From NCBI GenBank assembly GCA_024404315.1, contig JAKSQD010000016.1, positions 1 through 36,035 on the forward strand: a stretch of DNA of 36,035 bases. Reading direction: 5' to 3'. The translations under genes were made by a program, and so were the position numbers. The stretch is from Oscillospiraceae bacterium. Lineage in GTDB: Bacteria > Bacillota > Clostridia > Oscillospirales > Oscillospiraceae. A model generated the notes under the pieces. That model did not search any database. It saw nothing but the letters and a program-made list of their open reading frames with translations, and was not told the DNA's origin. This document shows, piece after piece, positions 17,182-26,117 of this stretch; position 1 is the stretch's first letter, and each line of letters starts with the position of its first letter.

Positions 17182-17454
17182 GGTGTGTGAAAGCGCACCG
17201 TGCGATGACGTGGGAGATTGCGGGCTGTGCCCGGTAACTTCCACTGAGTATGTCCGAACCGGATTCGGGCGGCTGTGTTTTTGACGTGTTGCGCTTATGA
17301 GCAGGTCTCCTGCGGCGTTTTGCGTCCAGCCGGCAGTGTCTGTCGGCTTTTCCTATGACGGAAAAAGAAACACTCGGCGGAGTGTGAAAAAACAAGCCGC
17401 AGCGTCCCCGATTCGGTCATGTACGACCAATGTACGAAACAGGAGGAAATCAAC
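17182..17454 (+). promoter_or_regulatory. Structured leader of the S10 operon with possible attenuator
   Basis: A leader of about 270 bases precedes rpsJ. Stems include GGTGTG/CGCACC (17182-17199), an 8-bp stem AGCCGGCA/TGTCGGCT (17328-17348) followed by TTTT, and CACTC/GAGTG (17371-17384). The middle stem looks like a weak intrinsic terminator. S10 operons are often autoregulated by a ribosomal protein (L4 in E. coli) acting on the leader. Control by attenuation here is inferred. Confidence 0.6.
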
Positions 17455-17763
17455 ATGGCTAAAGAATCTATCCGCATTCGCCTGAAGGCTTATGACCACC
17501 AGCTCATCGACCAGAGCGCTGAGAAGATCGTCGAGACCGCTAAGCGTACCGGCGCATCCGTCTCCGGCCCCATCCCTCTGCCCACCAAGAAGGAGATCGT
17601 CACCATCCTGCGTGCTACCCACAAGTATAAGGATAGCCGTGAGCAGTTCGAGCGCCGTACCCACAAGCGTCTGATTGACATCCAGAACCCCTCCCCCAAG
17701 ACCGTGGAGAGCCTGATGAACCTTCAGCTGCCCGCAGGCGTGGATATCGAAATCAAGCTGTAA
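17455..17763 (+). CDS. rpsJ: 30S ribosomal protein S10
   Basis: 102 residues, full length, with family motifs RIRLKAYDH and [11 protein letters not shown]10 sits in the head of the 30S subunit and, as NusE, also joins transcription antitermination complexes. AGGAGG lies a few bases before the ATG at 17455. It is the first gene of the S10 cluster and is separated from rplC by an unusually long 172-base spacer. Confidence 0.99.
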   Translation: MAKESIRIRLKAYDHQLIDQSAEKIVETAKRTGASVSGPIPLPTKKEIVTILRATHKYKDSREQFERRTHKRLIDIQNPSPKTVESLMNLQLPAGVDIEIKL

Positions 17764-17935
17764 TTCACAGACTTGGTTGTGTAAAAGTCCTGCTGCTTGA
17801 AGCAGGCATCCGTTTTGTCACCCGCTTTCCGGTCACTGAACCCTCAGCAGACTGGAAGGGTCACGTTGGCAGAGAAGCGCAGTCCAATGGCGCAGGCTCT
17901 CCAACCAATAACCTTACAAGGAGGAAACATCCAAA
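17764..17935 (+). promoter_or_regulatory. Structured spacer between rpsJ and rplC
   Basis: 172 bases where neighbouring genes are 0-20 bases apart. Three hairpins are visible: CCTGCT/AGCAGG (17789-17806), a stem with one bulge TGAaCCCT/AGGGTCA (17837-17863), and GTTGG-AGAG/CTCT-CCAAC (17865-17905) ending about 15 bases before the Shine-Dalgarno sequence. I see no good promoter or terminator. A regulatory or RNA-processing site is inferred. Confidence 0.55.
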
Positions 17936-18664
17936 ATGGCCAACAAAAAGGCAATCCTCGGCAAGAAGGTCGGCATGACCCAGATCTTCGACGAGACTGG
18001 CAAGGTCGTTCCTGTTACCGTAATCGAAGCAGGCCCCTGCTTCGTCGTTCAGAAGAAGACCGCCGAGAAGGACGGCTATGAAGCCATCCAGCTGGGCTAC
18101 GGCCCCACCACTGACAAGCACCTCACCAAGGCTCAGAAGGGCCACCTGGCAAAGGCTGACGTGGAGAACGTCAAGTACCTGCGTGAGGTCGAATTCACTG
18201 AATCTGATAAGCTGGAAGTCGGCGACGAGCTCAAGGCTGACGTCTTCGGCGTGGGCGAGCACATCGACGCCACCGCTACCAGCAAAGGTAAGGGCTACGC
18301 CGGCGTTATCAAGCGTCACGGCGCACAGCGCACTCCTATGACCCACGGCGGCGGCCCCGTTCATCGTCACGCCGGTTCCATGGGTTCCACCTCTACCCCC
18401 TCTCGTATCCGCAAGGGTAAGATTGGCGCAGGTCAGATGGGTAACGAGCAAGTTACCATCCGCAACCTGGAGATCGTCAAGGTCGATCCTGAAATCAATC
18501 TGATTGCTGTCCGTGGCGCAATCCCCGGTCCCAAGGGCGGTCTGGTCGTCCTGAAGGCTACCACCAAGGTCGTCAAGGCAAAGCAGGCAGGCGCAGGCAT
18601 CAGCCTCAACCCCCAGAAGGCTTCTGGCCGCAACCCGCAGAAGGCCTCTGCGCGTAACCACTAA
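17936..18664 (+). CDS. rplC: 50S ribosomal protein L3
   Basis: 242 residues against about 209 in E. coli. The core is typical (GKKVGMTQIF near the N-terminus; THGGGPVHRHAGSMG in the central loop that reaches the peptidyl transferase centre). L3 is an early 50S assembly protein. The extra length is partly a C-terminal tail with a tandem duplication of an 8-residue unit, NPQKASGR then NPQKASAR, encoded by two 24-base repeats at 18608-18655. AAGGAGG precedes the ATG. Confidence 0.99.
   Translation: MANKKAILGKKVGMTQIFDETGKVVPVTVIEAGPCFVVQKKTAEKDGYEAIQLGYGPTTDKHLTKAQKGHLAKADVENVKYLREVEFTESDKLEVGDELKADVFGVGEHIDATATSKGKGYAGVIKRHGAQRTPMTHGGGPVHRHAGSMGSTSTPSRIRKGKIGAGQMGNEQVTIRNLEIVKVDPEINLIAVRGAIPGPKGGLVVLKATTKVVKAKQAGAGISLNPQKASGRNPQKASARNH
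18608..18655 (+). repeat. 24-base tandem duplication in rplC
   Basis: Units 18608-18631 and 18632-18655 differ at a few positions, mainly synonymous, and encode NPQKASGR and NPQKASAR at the L3 C-terminus. Confidence 0.85.
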
Positions 18665-18685
18665 TAGAGGGAAGGAGAGATTACA

Positions 18686-19306
18686 ATGCCTAAGGCTAAC
18701 GTTTATGACATCACCGGCGTTCAGACTGGCGAGGTCGAGCTGAACGAGGCTATCTTCGGCATCGAGCCGAACGAGGTCGCCGTTCATGCAGTGGTCAAGA
18801 ATCATCTGGCCAATTGCCGTCAGGGTACGCAGTCCGCTCTGACCCGTGCCGAAGTCCGTGGCGGCGGCAAGAAGCCCTGGAGACAGAAGGGCACTGGCCG
18901 TGCTCGTCAGGGTTCTACCCGTGCTCCTCAGTGGACTCACGGCGGTATCGTCTTTGCTCCCAAGCCCCGCACCTACAGCTACACCCTGAACAAGAAGCTG
19001 AAGCGCCTGGCTCTGAAGAGCGTCCTGTCTGACAAGGCAGCAAAGGGCAGCGTCATCGTCATCGATGGCCTGGATCTGGCTGAGGTCAAGACCAAGAACA
19101 TGGTCACTCTGCTGACCAACGTCAACGCCGGCAAGTCCGTCGTTGTCACCGACGGTGTGAAGAAGAACGTCGTCCTGTCCGCCCGCAACATCCCCGGCGT
19201 CATCACCACTCCCGCTACCATCCTGAGCGTGTATGACATCGTGAACGCCAAGAGCCTGGTCGTGGACAAGGCTGCTCTGGCTACTATTGAGGAGGTTTAC
19301 CAGTAA
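18686..19306 (+). CDS. rplD: 50S ribosomal protein L4
   Basis: 206 residues. The long basic loop that lines the exit tunnel is visible as [19 protein letters not shown] near residues 62-80. L4 is a primary 23S rRNA binder and, in E. coli, the autogenous repressor of the S10 operon, so it is a candidate ligand for the leaders at 17182-17454 or 17764-17935. AAGGAGA precedes the ATG, and the stop overlaps the rplW start (TAATG). Confidence 0.99.
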   Translation: MPKANVYDITGVQTGEVELNEAIFGIEPNEVAVHAVVKNHLANCRQGTQSALTRAEVRGGGKKPWRQKGTGRARQGSTRAPQWTHGGIVFAPKPRTYSYTLNKKLKRLALKSVLSDKAAKGSVIVIDGLDLAEVKTKNMVTLLTNVNAGKSVVVTDGVKKNVVLSARNIPGVITTPATILSVYDIVNAKSLVVDKAALATIEEVYQ

Positions 19307-19599
19307 TGACTGCTTATGATATCATCAAGAAGCCCGTCGTTACCGAGGCTTCCATGGCTGCTACCGCAGAGGGCAAGTACACCTTCGTCGTCGCTACCGG
19401 TGCAACCAAGAACGAGATCGCCAAGGCCGTCGAGAAGATCTTCGAGGTCAAGGTGGCTAAGGTCAACACCATCAACTACGATGGTAAGAAGAAGCGCCTG
19501 GGTGCTGGCCGCCCCGGTAAGCGTGCCGATTGGAAGAAAGCCATCGTCACCCTGACCGAGGACTCCAAGCCCATCGAGCTCTTCGAGGAAATGGTGTAA
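19306..19599 (+). CDS. rplW: 50S ribosomal protein L23
   Basis: 97 residues with the usual N-terminus ([13 protein letters not shown]) and the basic loop [20 protein letters not shown]23 sits at the tunnel exit and is the docking site for trigger factor and the signal recognition particle. It is translationally coupled to rplD by a one-base TAATG overlap. Confidence 0.99.
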   Translation: MTAYDIIKKPVVTEASMAATAEGKYTFVVATGATKNEIAKAVEKIFEVKVAKVNTINYDGKKKRLGAGRPGKRADWKKAIVTLTEDSKPIELFEEMV

Positions 19600-19613
19600 G
19601 GAGGTAACGCACA

Positions 19614-20447
19614 ATGGCTATTAAGACTTTTAAGCCCACGACTCCGGCACGCCGTAACATGACCGTGTCCGGCTTCGATGGCATTGATAAGAAGGCAAAG
19701 CCCGAGCGCAGCCTCACCGTCATGCTGAACAAGCATTCCGGCCGTAACAACACCGGTCACATCACCGTCCGTCATCAGGGCGGCGGCAATAAGGTCAAGT
19801 ACCGCATCATCGACTTCAAGCGTGACAAGGGTGGCCGTGCCATCATCCAGCGCCTGGAGTACGATCCTAACCGTTCCGCTTATATCGCCCTGATTCAGTA
19901 TGAGGACGGCTCCAAGTCCTATATCCTGGCTCAGTCCGGCCTGAAGCCCGGCTACTTTGTCGAATCCGGCCCCGAGGCAGACATCCTGCCCGGCAACTGC
20001 CTGCCTCTGGCAAACATCCCCGTTGGTACCATCATCTCCTGCATCGAAATGCACAAGGATCACGGCGCACAGCTGGTTCGTGCTGCTGGCGAGCAGGCAC
20101 AGCTGATGGCTAAGGAGAACGGTTACGCTCAGGTTCGTCTCCCCTCCGGTGAGTATCGCCTGATTAAGCTGGACTGCCGTGCTTGCATCGGCGGCATCGG
20201 CAACGAGGATCACGGCAATATCCACATCGGTAAGGCTGGCCGTAAGCGTCACATGGGCATCCGTCCCACTGTCCGTGGTTCTGTCATGAACCCCAATGAC
20301 CATCCTCATGGTGGTGGTGAGGGCCGTGCTCCCGTCGGCCGCTCTGGTCCTGTCACTCCCTGGGGCAAGCCCGCTCTGGGTTACAAGACCCGTAACAAGA
20401 AGAACCGCACCGAGCGCTTCATCGTCCGTCATCGTAATTCTAAGTAA
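19614..20447 (+). CDS. rplB: 50S ribosomal protein L2
   Basis: 277 residues, standard length. The conserved C-terminal [14 protein letters not shown] segment near residues 223-236 contains the His important for peptidyl transferase function. L2 is needed for subunit association. AAGGAGG lies just upstream of the ATG. Confidence 0.99.
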   Translation: MAIKTFKPTTPARRNMTVSGFDGIDKKAKPERSLTVMLNKHSGRNNTGHITVRHQGGGNKVKYRIIDFKRDKGGRAIIQRLEYDPNRSAYIALIQYEDGSKSYILAQSGLKPGYFVESGPEADILPGNCLPLANIPVGTIISCIEMHKDHGAQLVRAAGEQAQLMAKENGYAQVRLPSGEYRLIKLDCRACIGGIGNEDHGNIHIGKAGRKRHMGIRPTVRGSVMNPNDHPHGGGEGRAPVGRSGPVTPWGKPALGYKTRNKKNRTERFIVRHRNSK

Positions 20448-20461
20448 GGAGGCCAGTTAGA

Positions 20462-20731
20462 ATGAGCAGATCTATTAAGAAAGGCCCCTTCTGCGCCCCC
20501 GAGCTGCTGAAGAGAGTCGATGAAATGAATGCAAAGGGTGAGAAGAAGATCCTGAAGACCTGGAGCCGCAGCTCCACCATCTTCCCCTCCTTCGTTTCCC
20601 ACACCTTTAACGTGTACAACGGTAAGAAGTTCATCCCCGTTTATGTGACCGAGGATATGGTCGGCCACAAGCTGGGTGAGTTCGCTCCTACCCGTACTTT
20701 CAAGGGCCACACCGGTGGCAAGTCTAAGTAA
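20462..20731 (+). CDS. rpsS: 30S ribosomal protein S19
   Basis: 89 residues beginning with the diagnostic SRSIKKGPF and ending GHTGGKSK. S19 pairs with S13 in the 30S head and contacts the A-site finger. It starts 14 bases after rplB, with AAGGAGG upstream. Confidence 0.99.
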   Translation: MSRSIKKGPFCAPELLKRVDEMNAKGEKKILKTWSRSSTIFPSFVSHTFNVYNGKKFIPVYVTEDMVGHKLGEFAPTRTFKGHTGGKSK

Positions 20732-20744
20732 GGAGGACAGAACA

Positions 20745-21083
20745 ATGAGTGAAGCTAGAGCAAGCCTGTCCTTCGCACGCATTTCTCCCCGCAAGGTGAA
20801 CGTCGTTTGCGAACTGATTCGTGGCAAGGACGTGGAGATGGCTACCGCTATCCTGAACAATACCCCCAAGGCCGCTTCCGAGTATCTCGTCAAGCTGGTC
20901 AAGGCCGCAGCTGCCAACGCCGAGAACAATCACGGCATGAACGCTGATAAGCTGGTCGTCAAGGCCGCTTATGCTGACGCCGGCATGACCATGAAGCGTA
21001 TGCGTCCCCGTGCACATGGCCGTGGTTATCGCATCAACAAGAGAACTTCTCACATCACCGTCGTGGTGGAAGAGAAAGAATAA
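20745..21083 (+). CDS. rplV: 50S ribosomal protein L22
   Basis: 112 residues from the ATG at 20745, chosen because AAGGAGGA lies just upstream; longer in-frame starts overlap rpsS. The ISPRKVN motif and C-terminal hairpin RMRPRAHGRGYRI are typical. The hairpin lines the exit-tunnel constriction, where macrolide-resistance changes arise in other bacteria. Confidence 0.99.
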   Translation: MSEARASLSFARISPRKVNVVCELIRGKDVEMATAILNNTPKAASEYLVKLVKAAAANAENNHGMNADKLVVKAAYADAGMTMKRMRPRAHGRGYRINKRTSHITVVVEEKE

Positions 21084-21095
21084 GGAGGCAGATCT

Positions 21096-21917
21096 ATGGG
21101 ACAGAAAGTTAATCCCCACGGCTTCCGCGTGGGTGTCATTAAGGACTGGGATTCCCGCTGGTATGCCCGTGACGAGAAGGTCGGCGACCTGATTGTTGAG
21201 GACCAGAAGATCCGCAAGTTCCTGAAGAAGACCATGTTCGCTACCGGTGTGCCCAAGGTTGAGATCGAGCGCACCAACGACAAGGTTATTGTCTATGTCC
21301 ACTGCGCTCGCCCCGGCATGATCCTGGGCAAGGACGCTACCGAGGTGGAGCGTCTGCGTGGTGAGGTTCAGAAGATGATCGGCAAGACCACCGTGCTGAA
21401 CATCGTTGAGGTCAAGCGTAACGACGTTGACACCAACGCCCAGCTGGTCGCCGAGAACATCGCACAGCAGATCGAGAAGCGTACCTCCTTCCGCCGTGCT
21501 ATGAAGAACTCCATCAGCCGTGCTATGCGCTCTGGCGCTAAGGGTATCAAAGTCACCCTGTCCGGCCGTCTGAATGGCGCTGAAATCGCTCGTTCCGAGA
21601 GCTATCATGAGGGCACCATCCCCCTCCAGACTCTGCGTGCCGATATTGACTATGGCTTCGCTGAGGCTGCCACCACCTATGGCCGTATCGGTATCAAGGT
21701 GTGGGTTTATAAGGGAGAAGTTTTGCAGCAGGCTCTGCGCACCTCCCCCCGCTCCATCGACCTGTCTAAGCCCTATCGTGAGCACAGCGACCGTCCCCGC
21801 CGTGGTGGCCGTCGTGGCGAGGGTCGTGGCAATGCCAACAACGGTGAGCGTCGTCCCTACAACCGTAACAATGACCGCCGCAATGGCGCACCTCGTAAGG
21901 AAGGAGGAGCTCAGTAA
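21096..21917 (+). CDS. rpsC: 30S ribosomal protein S3
   Basis: 273 residues against about 218-233 in most bacteria. The N-terminal region and KH domain ([14 protein letters not shown]) and the S3 C-domain ([13 protein letters not shown]) are intact. After residue 230 comes a low-complexity tail rich in Arg, Gly and Asn, likely disordered and RNA-binding. S3 guards the mRNA entry channel with S4 and S5. Its stop overlaps the rplP start (TAATG). Confidence 0.99.
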   Translation: MGQKVNPHGFRVGVIKDWDSRWYARDEKVGDLIVEDQKIRKFLKKTMFATGVPKVEIERTNDKVIVYVHCARPGMILGKDATEVERLRGEVQKMIGKTTVLNIVEVKRNDVDTNAQLVAENIAQQIEKRTSFRRAMKNSISRAMRSGAKGIKVTLSGRLNGAEIARSESYHEGTIPLQTLRADIDYGFAEAATTYGRIGIKVWVYKGEVLQQALRTSPRSIDLSKPYREHSDRPRRGGRRGEGRGNANNGERRPYNRNNDRRNGAPRKEGGAQ

Positions 21918-22339
21918 TGCTGCTGCCTAAGAGAGTCAAATACCGCAAGCAGATGCGTGGTCGTATGACCGGCAAGGCTACCCGCGGTAACATCGTCAAC
22001 TATGGCGAATTCGGTTTACAGGCTCAGGAGCCCGCATGGATCACCTCCCGTCAGATCGAGGCTGCCCGTGTCGCTATGACCCGTTACACCAAGCGTGGCG
22101 GTAAGGTCTGGATTAAGATCTTCCCCGACAAGCCCGTCACTCAGCAGCCTGCCGAAACCCGAATGGGTAAAGGTAAGGGCTCCCCTGAATACTGGGTTGC
22201 TGTTGTTAAGCCCGGTCGCGTGATGTTCGAGATCGGCGGCGTCTCCGAGGAAGTCGCTCGTGAGGCTCTGCGTCTGGCCAGCCACAAGCTGCCCATCAAG
22301 ACCAAGATTGTGACCCGTGAAGAGGAGGTTGAGGCGTAA
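21917..22339 (+). CDS. rplP: 50S ribosomal protein L16
   Basis: 140 residues with [12 protein letters not shown] at the N-terminus and the [19 protein letters not shown] signature. L16 positions A-site and P-site tRNA on the 50S subunit. It overlaps rpsC and rpmC by one base at each end, so the three genes are translationally coupled. Confidence 0.99.
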   Translation: MLLPKRVKYRKQMRGRMTGKATRGNIVNYGEFGLQAQEPAWITSRQIEAARVAMTRYTKRGGKVWIKIFPDKPVTQQPAETRMGKGKGSPEYWVAVVKPGRVMFEIGGVSEEVAREALRLASHKLPIKTKIVTREEEVEA

Positions 22340-22530
22340 TGAAGGCTACTGAAGTCCGCGGCATGACCCCTGCTGAGCTGGAGACCAAGCTGGAGGAGCT
22401 GAAGAAGGAGCTCTTCACCCTGCGCTTCCAGAACGCTACCAATCAGCTGTCCAATCCTGGCCGCATCGCTGATGTCAAGAAGGACATCGCTCGTGTCAAG
22501 ACCATCATTCGTGAGAAGCAGATCGGCTAA
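22339..22530 (+). CDS. rpmC: 50S ribosomal protein L29
   Basis: 63 residues, largely helical, with ELKKELFTLRFQNATNQL typical of the family. L29 lies beside L23 at the tunnel exit. Its ATG overlaps the rplP stop. Confidence 0.98.
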   Translation: MKATEVRGMTPAELETKLEELKKELFTLRFQNATNQLSNPGRIADVKKDIARVKTIIREKQIG

Positions 22531-22545
22531 TAGGAGGATTTTAAA

Positions 22546-22803
22546 ATGGAAAGAACTTCTTCCCGTAAAACCAGAGTCGGCCTGGTCGTTTCTGATAAGA
22601 TGGATAAGACCATCGTGGTTGCCATTGCCGAACACGTGGCACACCCCCTGTATAAGAAGATCGTGAAGCGCACCTACAAGCTGAAGGCTCATGACGAGCT
22701 GAATCAGGCTCATGTGGGCGACCGTGTTCGCGTGATGGAGACTCGTCCCCTGTCCAAGGACAAGCGCTGGAGACTGGTCGAAATCGTTGAGAAGGCTAAG
22801 TAA
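22546..22803 (+). CDS. rpsQ: 30S ribosomal protein S17
   Basis: 85 residues of OB-fold protein with [18 protein letters not shown] at the N-terminus and [14 protein letters not shown] near the C-terminus. It binds the 5' domain of 16S rRNA early in assembly. TAGGAGG precedes the ATG. Confidence 0.99.
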   Translation: MERTSSRKTRVGLVVSDKMDKTIVVAIAEHVAHPLYKKIVKRTYKLKAHDELNQAHVGDRVRVMETRPLSKDKRWRLVEIVEKAK

Positions 22804-22817
22804 GGAGGTACCGGTAT

Positions 22818-23186
22818 ATGATCCAGGAAGAATCCTATCTGAAGGTTGCCGACAATACCGGCGCCAAGATGCTGCACACCATCCGCATTCTGGGTGGCTC
22901 CAAGCGTAAGTTTGGCAACATCGGTGATGTGGTCGTCGCTTCCGTGCGTAAGGCTGCTCCCGGTGGTTCCGTCAAGAAGGGTGACGTCGTGAAGGCTGTC
23001 ATCGTTCGTACCCGTCGTGGCGTTCGCCGTCCCGATGGTTCCTATGTCCGCTTCGATGAGAACGCCGCTGTTATCATCAAGGACGACAAGACCCCTCAGG
23101 GCACCCGTATCTTTGGCCCGGTGGCTCGTGAGCTGCGTGACAAGGACTATCTGAGAATCCTGTCCCTGGCTCCTGAAGTTATTTAA
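22818..23186 (+). CDS. rplN: 50S ribosomal protein L14
   Basis: 122 residues, exactly the usual length, with VADNTGAK near the N-terminus and [10 protein letters not shown] near the C-terminus. L14 lies at the subunit interface and is the binding site of the silencing factor RsfS. AAGGAGG is upstream. Confidence 0.99.
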   Translation: MIQEESYLKVADNTGAKMLHTIRILGGSKRKFGNIGDVVVASVRKAAPGGSVKKGDVVKAVIVRTRRGVRRPDGSYVRFDENAAVIIKDDKTPQGTRIFGPVARELRDKDYLRILSLAPEVI

Positions 23187-23200
23187 GGAGGTCCACAGGT

Positions 23201-23527
23201 ATGAATAACATGAACATCAAGGCCGGCGATAAGGTTGTTGTCCTCTCCGGCAAGAATAAGGGCACTGTCGGTGAGGTTCTCACCGCTATGCCCAAGGCTG
23301 GCAAGGTTGTCGTCAAGGACGTCAACGTCTGCGCCTGCCACACCAAGCCCCGCCGTCAGGGTGACGAGGGCGGCATCATCCGCAAGGAGTGCCCCATCTA
23401 CGTCTCCAAGGTCATGCTGGTCTGCCCCAAGTGCGACAAGCCCACCCGTGTCGGTCATAAGACTGTCGAGGTCGGCGGCAAGAAGAAGAACGTCCGTGTC
23501 TGCAAGAAGTGCAGCGCTGAAATCTAA
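23201..23527 (+). CDS. rplX: 50S ribosomal protein L24, zinc-ribbon form
   Basis: 108 residues. An N-terminal KOW domain ([15 protein letters not shown]) precedes a C-terminal zinc ribbon with C75-x2-C78 and C101-x2-C104. B. subtilis L24 lacks these Cys pairs; Clostridia often keep them. L24 is one of the initiators of 50S assembly. The ATG at 23201 is chosen over the Met three codons later because AAGGAGG is about 9 bases before it. Confidence 0.98.
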   Translation: MNNMNIKAGDKVVVLSGKNKGTVGEVLTAMPKAGKVVVKDVNVCACHTKPRRQGDEGGIIRKECPIYVSKVMLVCPKCDKPTRVGHKTVEVGGKKKNVRVCKKCSAEI

Positions 23528-23547
23528 GAAAGGAGCGTATATCTGTC

Positions 23548-24087
23548 ATGCCTACTTTGAAGGATAAGTACAATCAGGAAATCGCTCCCGCTATGATGCA
23601 GAAGTTCGGCTATAAGTCCTCCATGCAGATTCCTCGTCTGGAGAAGGTCATTGTCAACGTCGGCGTTGGCGAGGCCAAGGAGAACGCAAAGGTTCTGGAC
23701 GCTGTTGTCCGTGACATCGCTGCTATCACTGGTCAGAAGCCCGTCATCACCAAGGCTAAGAAGTCCATCGCTAACTTCAAGCTGCGTGAGGGTATGCCCA
23801 TCGGCGTGAAGGTCACTCTGCGTCAGGATCGTATGTGGGAGTTTGTTGACCGTCTGTTCAACATCGCTCTGCCCCGTGTCCGTGACTTCCGTGGCATCAA
23901 TCCCGATGGCTTCGATGGCCGTGGTAACTACTCCCTGGGCATCAAGGAGCAGCTGATCTTCCCCGAGATTGAGTACGATCAGATCGACAAGATCCGTGGT
24001 ATGAACATCGTCTTTGTCACCACCGCTACCACCGATGAAGAGGGTCGTGAGCTGCTCAAGCAGCTGGGCGCTCCCTACACCAAGTAA
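23548..24087 (+). CDS. rplE: 50S ribosomal protein L5
   Basis: 179 residues with [14 protein letters not shown] near the N-terminus and the [18 protein letters not shown] signature. L5 binds 5S rRNA and touches P-site tRNA. The Shine-Dalgarno sequence GAAAGGAG lies slightly further upstream than usual. Confidence 0.99.
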   Translation: MPTLKDKYNQEIAPAMMQKFGYKSSMQIPRLEKVIVNVGVGEAKENAKVLDAVVRDIAAITGQKPVITKAKKSIANFKLREGMPIGVKVTLRQDRMWEFVDRLFNIALPRVRDFRGINPDGFDGRGNYSLGIKEQLIFPEIEYDQIDKIRGMNIVFVTTATTDEEGRELLKQLGAPYTK

Positions 24088-24106
24088 TTGAGAGAGGAGA
24101 AACATC

Positions 24107-24292
24107 ATGGCTAAACTGTCTATGAAGCTGAAGCAGCAGAAGGAGCCTAAGTTCTCCACTCGCCGCTACAACCGTTGCAAGATCTGTGGCCGTCCCCATG
24201 CTTACCTGCGTAACTATGGTGTTTGCCGTATCTGCTTCCGTGAGCTGGCTTACAAGGGTGAGATTCCCGGCGTGAAGAAGGCATCTTGGTAA
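24107..24292 (+). CDS. rpsN: 30S ribosomal protein S14 type Z
   Basis: 61 residues, the short zinc-binding form, with C24-x2-C27 and C40-x2-C43. It assembles late in the 30S head next to S3 and S10. GAGAGGAG precedes the ATG. It is the last gene before the terminator at 24344-24378, so here it ends the first transcription unit instead of running into rpsH. Confidence 0.98.
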   Translation: MAKLSMKLKQQKEPKFSTRRYNRCKICGRPHAYLRNYGVCRICFRELAYKGEIPGVKKASW

Positions 24293-24343
24293 TTCAACCC
24301 CGTGTGGGCTTGCGTTACTGCTGTTCTATGAGCTGATTTTTGA

Positions 24344-24378
24344 AGTGCGGTGTGCTTTCGGGTACACCGTACTTTTTT
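24344..24378 (+). terminator. Strong terminator between rpsN and rpsH
   Basis: A 12-bp stem (24344-24355 with 24362-24373, two or three G-U pairs) has the loop TTTCGG and is followed by TTTTTT (24373-24378). It should end most S10-operon transcripts. Confidence 0.9.
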
Positions 24379-24539
24379 GCTTTCCGCCGGGCAGAGCATA
24401 GGGATGGTTTACGATTTGTCAAGGCGAGGAAAGCATCTTTCCAAAACACACGGAGACGTGTTAAAAATGATAATTCCCATACCGTGGTCAAAACCACCGA
24501 AAAGCGGGAAAAAATTTTTAAAAAATCTGCATTTTACTG
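24379..24539. other. Spacer between the S10 terminator and spc promoter
   Basis: AT-rich towards its right end, where runs of A and T just before the promoter could act as an UP element. No gene or obvious structured RNA is visible. Confidence 0.4.
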
Positions 24540-24568
24540 TTGCAATTCCTTTGGGAATCTGTTATTCT
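24540..24568 (+). promoter_or_regulatory. spc-alpha promoter
   Basis: TTGCAA (24540-24545), 17-base spacer, TATTCT (24563-24568). The same -10 hexamer as the S10 promoter is followed by a similar GGTGTG initiation region. Confidence 0.8.
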
Positions 24569-24574
24569 AATAAC

Positions 24575-24746
24575 CGGTGTGAGTCGTCAAGGAGGACCAG
24601 CTCGGATGCGGGCGAGGCTCTGCGAAACACTTGCACAGAAACAGATGAGGATACAGTCCAACCCGGTCGAACCTCTCTGTAACCTTTTTCTTGTCACCGG
24701 GTTACTATAGGTAATTTCGGTGATTATTTTTTAGGAGGTCAAGAAT
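24575..24746 (+). promoter_or_regulatory. Leader of rpsH
   Basis: About 170 bases without a gene. A perfect 7-bp stem AACCCGG (24660-24666) / CCGGGTT (24697-24703) closes a pyrimidine-rich loop. AGGAGG at about 24733 is the rpsH ribosome-binding site. S8 is the spc autoregulator in E. coli, so an S8-responsive site is possible, but I cannot show the S8 recognition helix. Confidence 0.5.
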
Positions 24747-25142
24747 ATGCACATCACAGATCCTATCGCTGATATGCTTACCCGTATTCGCAATGCGAAC
24801 AGCGCAAAGCATACCACTGTTGATGTCCCTGCTTCCAACATGAAGAAGAATATCGCAAAGATCCTGCTGGACGAAGGTTATATCAAGAACTACCAGCTGA
24901 TCGACGACGGTACTCAGGGCATCATCCGCATCACTCTGAAGTACAACGGCAACGAGAAGGCCATCAGCGGTCTGCGCCGTGTCTCCAAGCCCGGCCTGCG
25001 TAAGTATGCTGGCGCTGAGGAAATGCCCAAGGTCCTGAACGGCCTCGGCATCGCTATCGTTTCCACTTCCAAGGGCGTCATGACCGATAAGGCTGCTCGT
25101 GCGGCTCATGTCGGCGGTGAAGTCCTGGCTTTTGTCTGGTAA
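24747..25142 (+). CDS. rpsH: 30S ribosomal protein S8
   Basis: 131 residues with [13 protein letters not shown] at the N-terminus and the C-terminal [20 protein letters not shown] block. S8 binds the central domain of 16S rRNA; in E. coli it represses the spc operon by binding its mRNA. Here it is the first gene after a new promoter and leader. Confidence 0.99.
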   Translation: MHITDPIADMLTRIRNANSAKHTTVDVPASNMKKNIAKILLDEGYIKNYQLIDDGTQGIIRITLKYNGNEKAISGLRRVSKPGLRKYAGAEEMPKVLNGLGIAIVSTSKGVMTDKAARAAHVGGEVLAFVW

Positions 25143-25157
25143 GGAGGGTATAGAACT

Positions 25158-25721
25158 ATGTCTCGAGTTGGCAGAATGCCTATTACCATCCCCGCAGGCG
25201 TGACCGTAAACGTTGCTGAGGGCAACGTTGTCACCGTCAAGGGCCCCAAGGGTGAGCTGACCAGAACGTTCCCTGCTCAGATCGCCATCAGCGTTGAGGG
25301 CAACACCATCACCTGCACCCGTCCCAACGACACCAAGGAAAACCGTGCCCAGCATGGTACCACCCGTGCAAACCTGAATAACATGGTGGTTGGCGTTTCC
25401 TCCGGTTTCGCTAAGACCCTGATCGTGGACGGCATCGGCTACCGTGCCGATAAGAAGGGCGACACCGTCACCCTGAAGCTGGGCTTCTCTCACCCCGTTG
25501 AGATTAAGGAAGTCCCCGGCATCACCATGGAAATCGGCGCAGTGGAGAAGAGCAACGTCCCCACCATCACCGTCAAGGGCTGTGACAAGCAGGTCGTTGG
25601 CCAGTTTGCAGCCGTTGTCCGCAGCAAGCGTCCTCCCGAGCCTTATAAGGGCAAGGGCATCCGCTATTCCGATGAGGTCATCCGCCGTAAGGAAGGCAAG
25701 ACCGGCGCTAAGAAGAAATAA
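25158..25721 (+). CDS. rplF: 50S ribosomal protein L6
   Basis: 187 residues, two related domains, with SRVGRMPITIPAGV at the start and the signature RPPEPYKGKGIRY near 158-170. L6 lies near the sarcin-ricin loop where elongation factors bind. AAGGAGGG precedes the ATG. Confidence 0.99.
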   Translation: MSRVGRMPITIPAGVTVNVAEGNVVTVKGPKGELTRTFPAQIAISVEGNTITCTRPNDTKENRAQHGTTRANLNNMVVGVSSGFAKTLIVDGIGYRADKKGDTVTLKLGFSHPVEIKEVPGITMEIGAVEKSNVPTITVKGCDKQVVGQFAAVVRSKRPPEPYKGKGIRYSDEVIRRKEGKTGAKKK

Positions 25722-25740
25722 TTGAGGAGGTGTGCCAATT

Positions 25741-26100
25741 ATGTATACTAGACCTAATACTAACGCTCAGCGTATCAAGCGTCATAAGCGCGTTCGTGCT
25801 AAGATCTCCGGCACCCCCGAGAGACCCCGTCTGAACGTGTTCCGTTCCGAGACCAACATCTACGCCCAGATCATCGACGATGTGGCAGGCGTGACCCTGG
25901 TTTCCGCTTCTTCCCTGGAGAAGGACTTCACCTGCGATGGTGACAAGAAGGCTGCTGCTAAGAAGGTCGGCCAGATGGTCGCCGAGCGCGCAAAGGCTAA
26001 GGGCATCGAGGCTGTCGTGTTCGACCGCGGCGGTTATGTCTATCATGGCCGTGTCCAGGCTCTGGCCGAGGGTGCCCGTGAGGGCGGCCTCCAGTTCTAA
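25741..26100 (+). CDS. rplR: 50S ribosomal protein L18
   Basis: 119 residues from the ATG at 25741. AGGAGG is 10 bases upstream; an in-frame GTG at 25732 would touch that site, so it is rejected. [13 protein letters not shown] and [12 protein letters not shown] are family motifs. It binds 5S rRNA with L5. Confidence 0.98.
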   Translation: MYTRPNTNAQRIKRHKRVRAKISGTPERPRLNVFRSETNIYAQIIDDVAGVTLVSASSLEKDFTCDGDKKAAAKKVGQMVAERAKAKGIEAVVFDRGGYVYHGRVQALAEGAREGGLQF

Positions 26101-26117
26101 GGGAAGGAGAATTCATT

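Noticed and set aside
24340-24682. Small open frames between rpsN and rpsH
   Set aside because: They cross the terminator, promoter and leader of rpsH and lack ribosome-binding sites.
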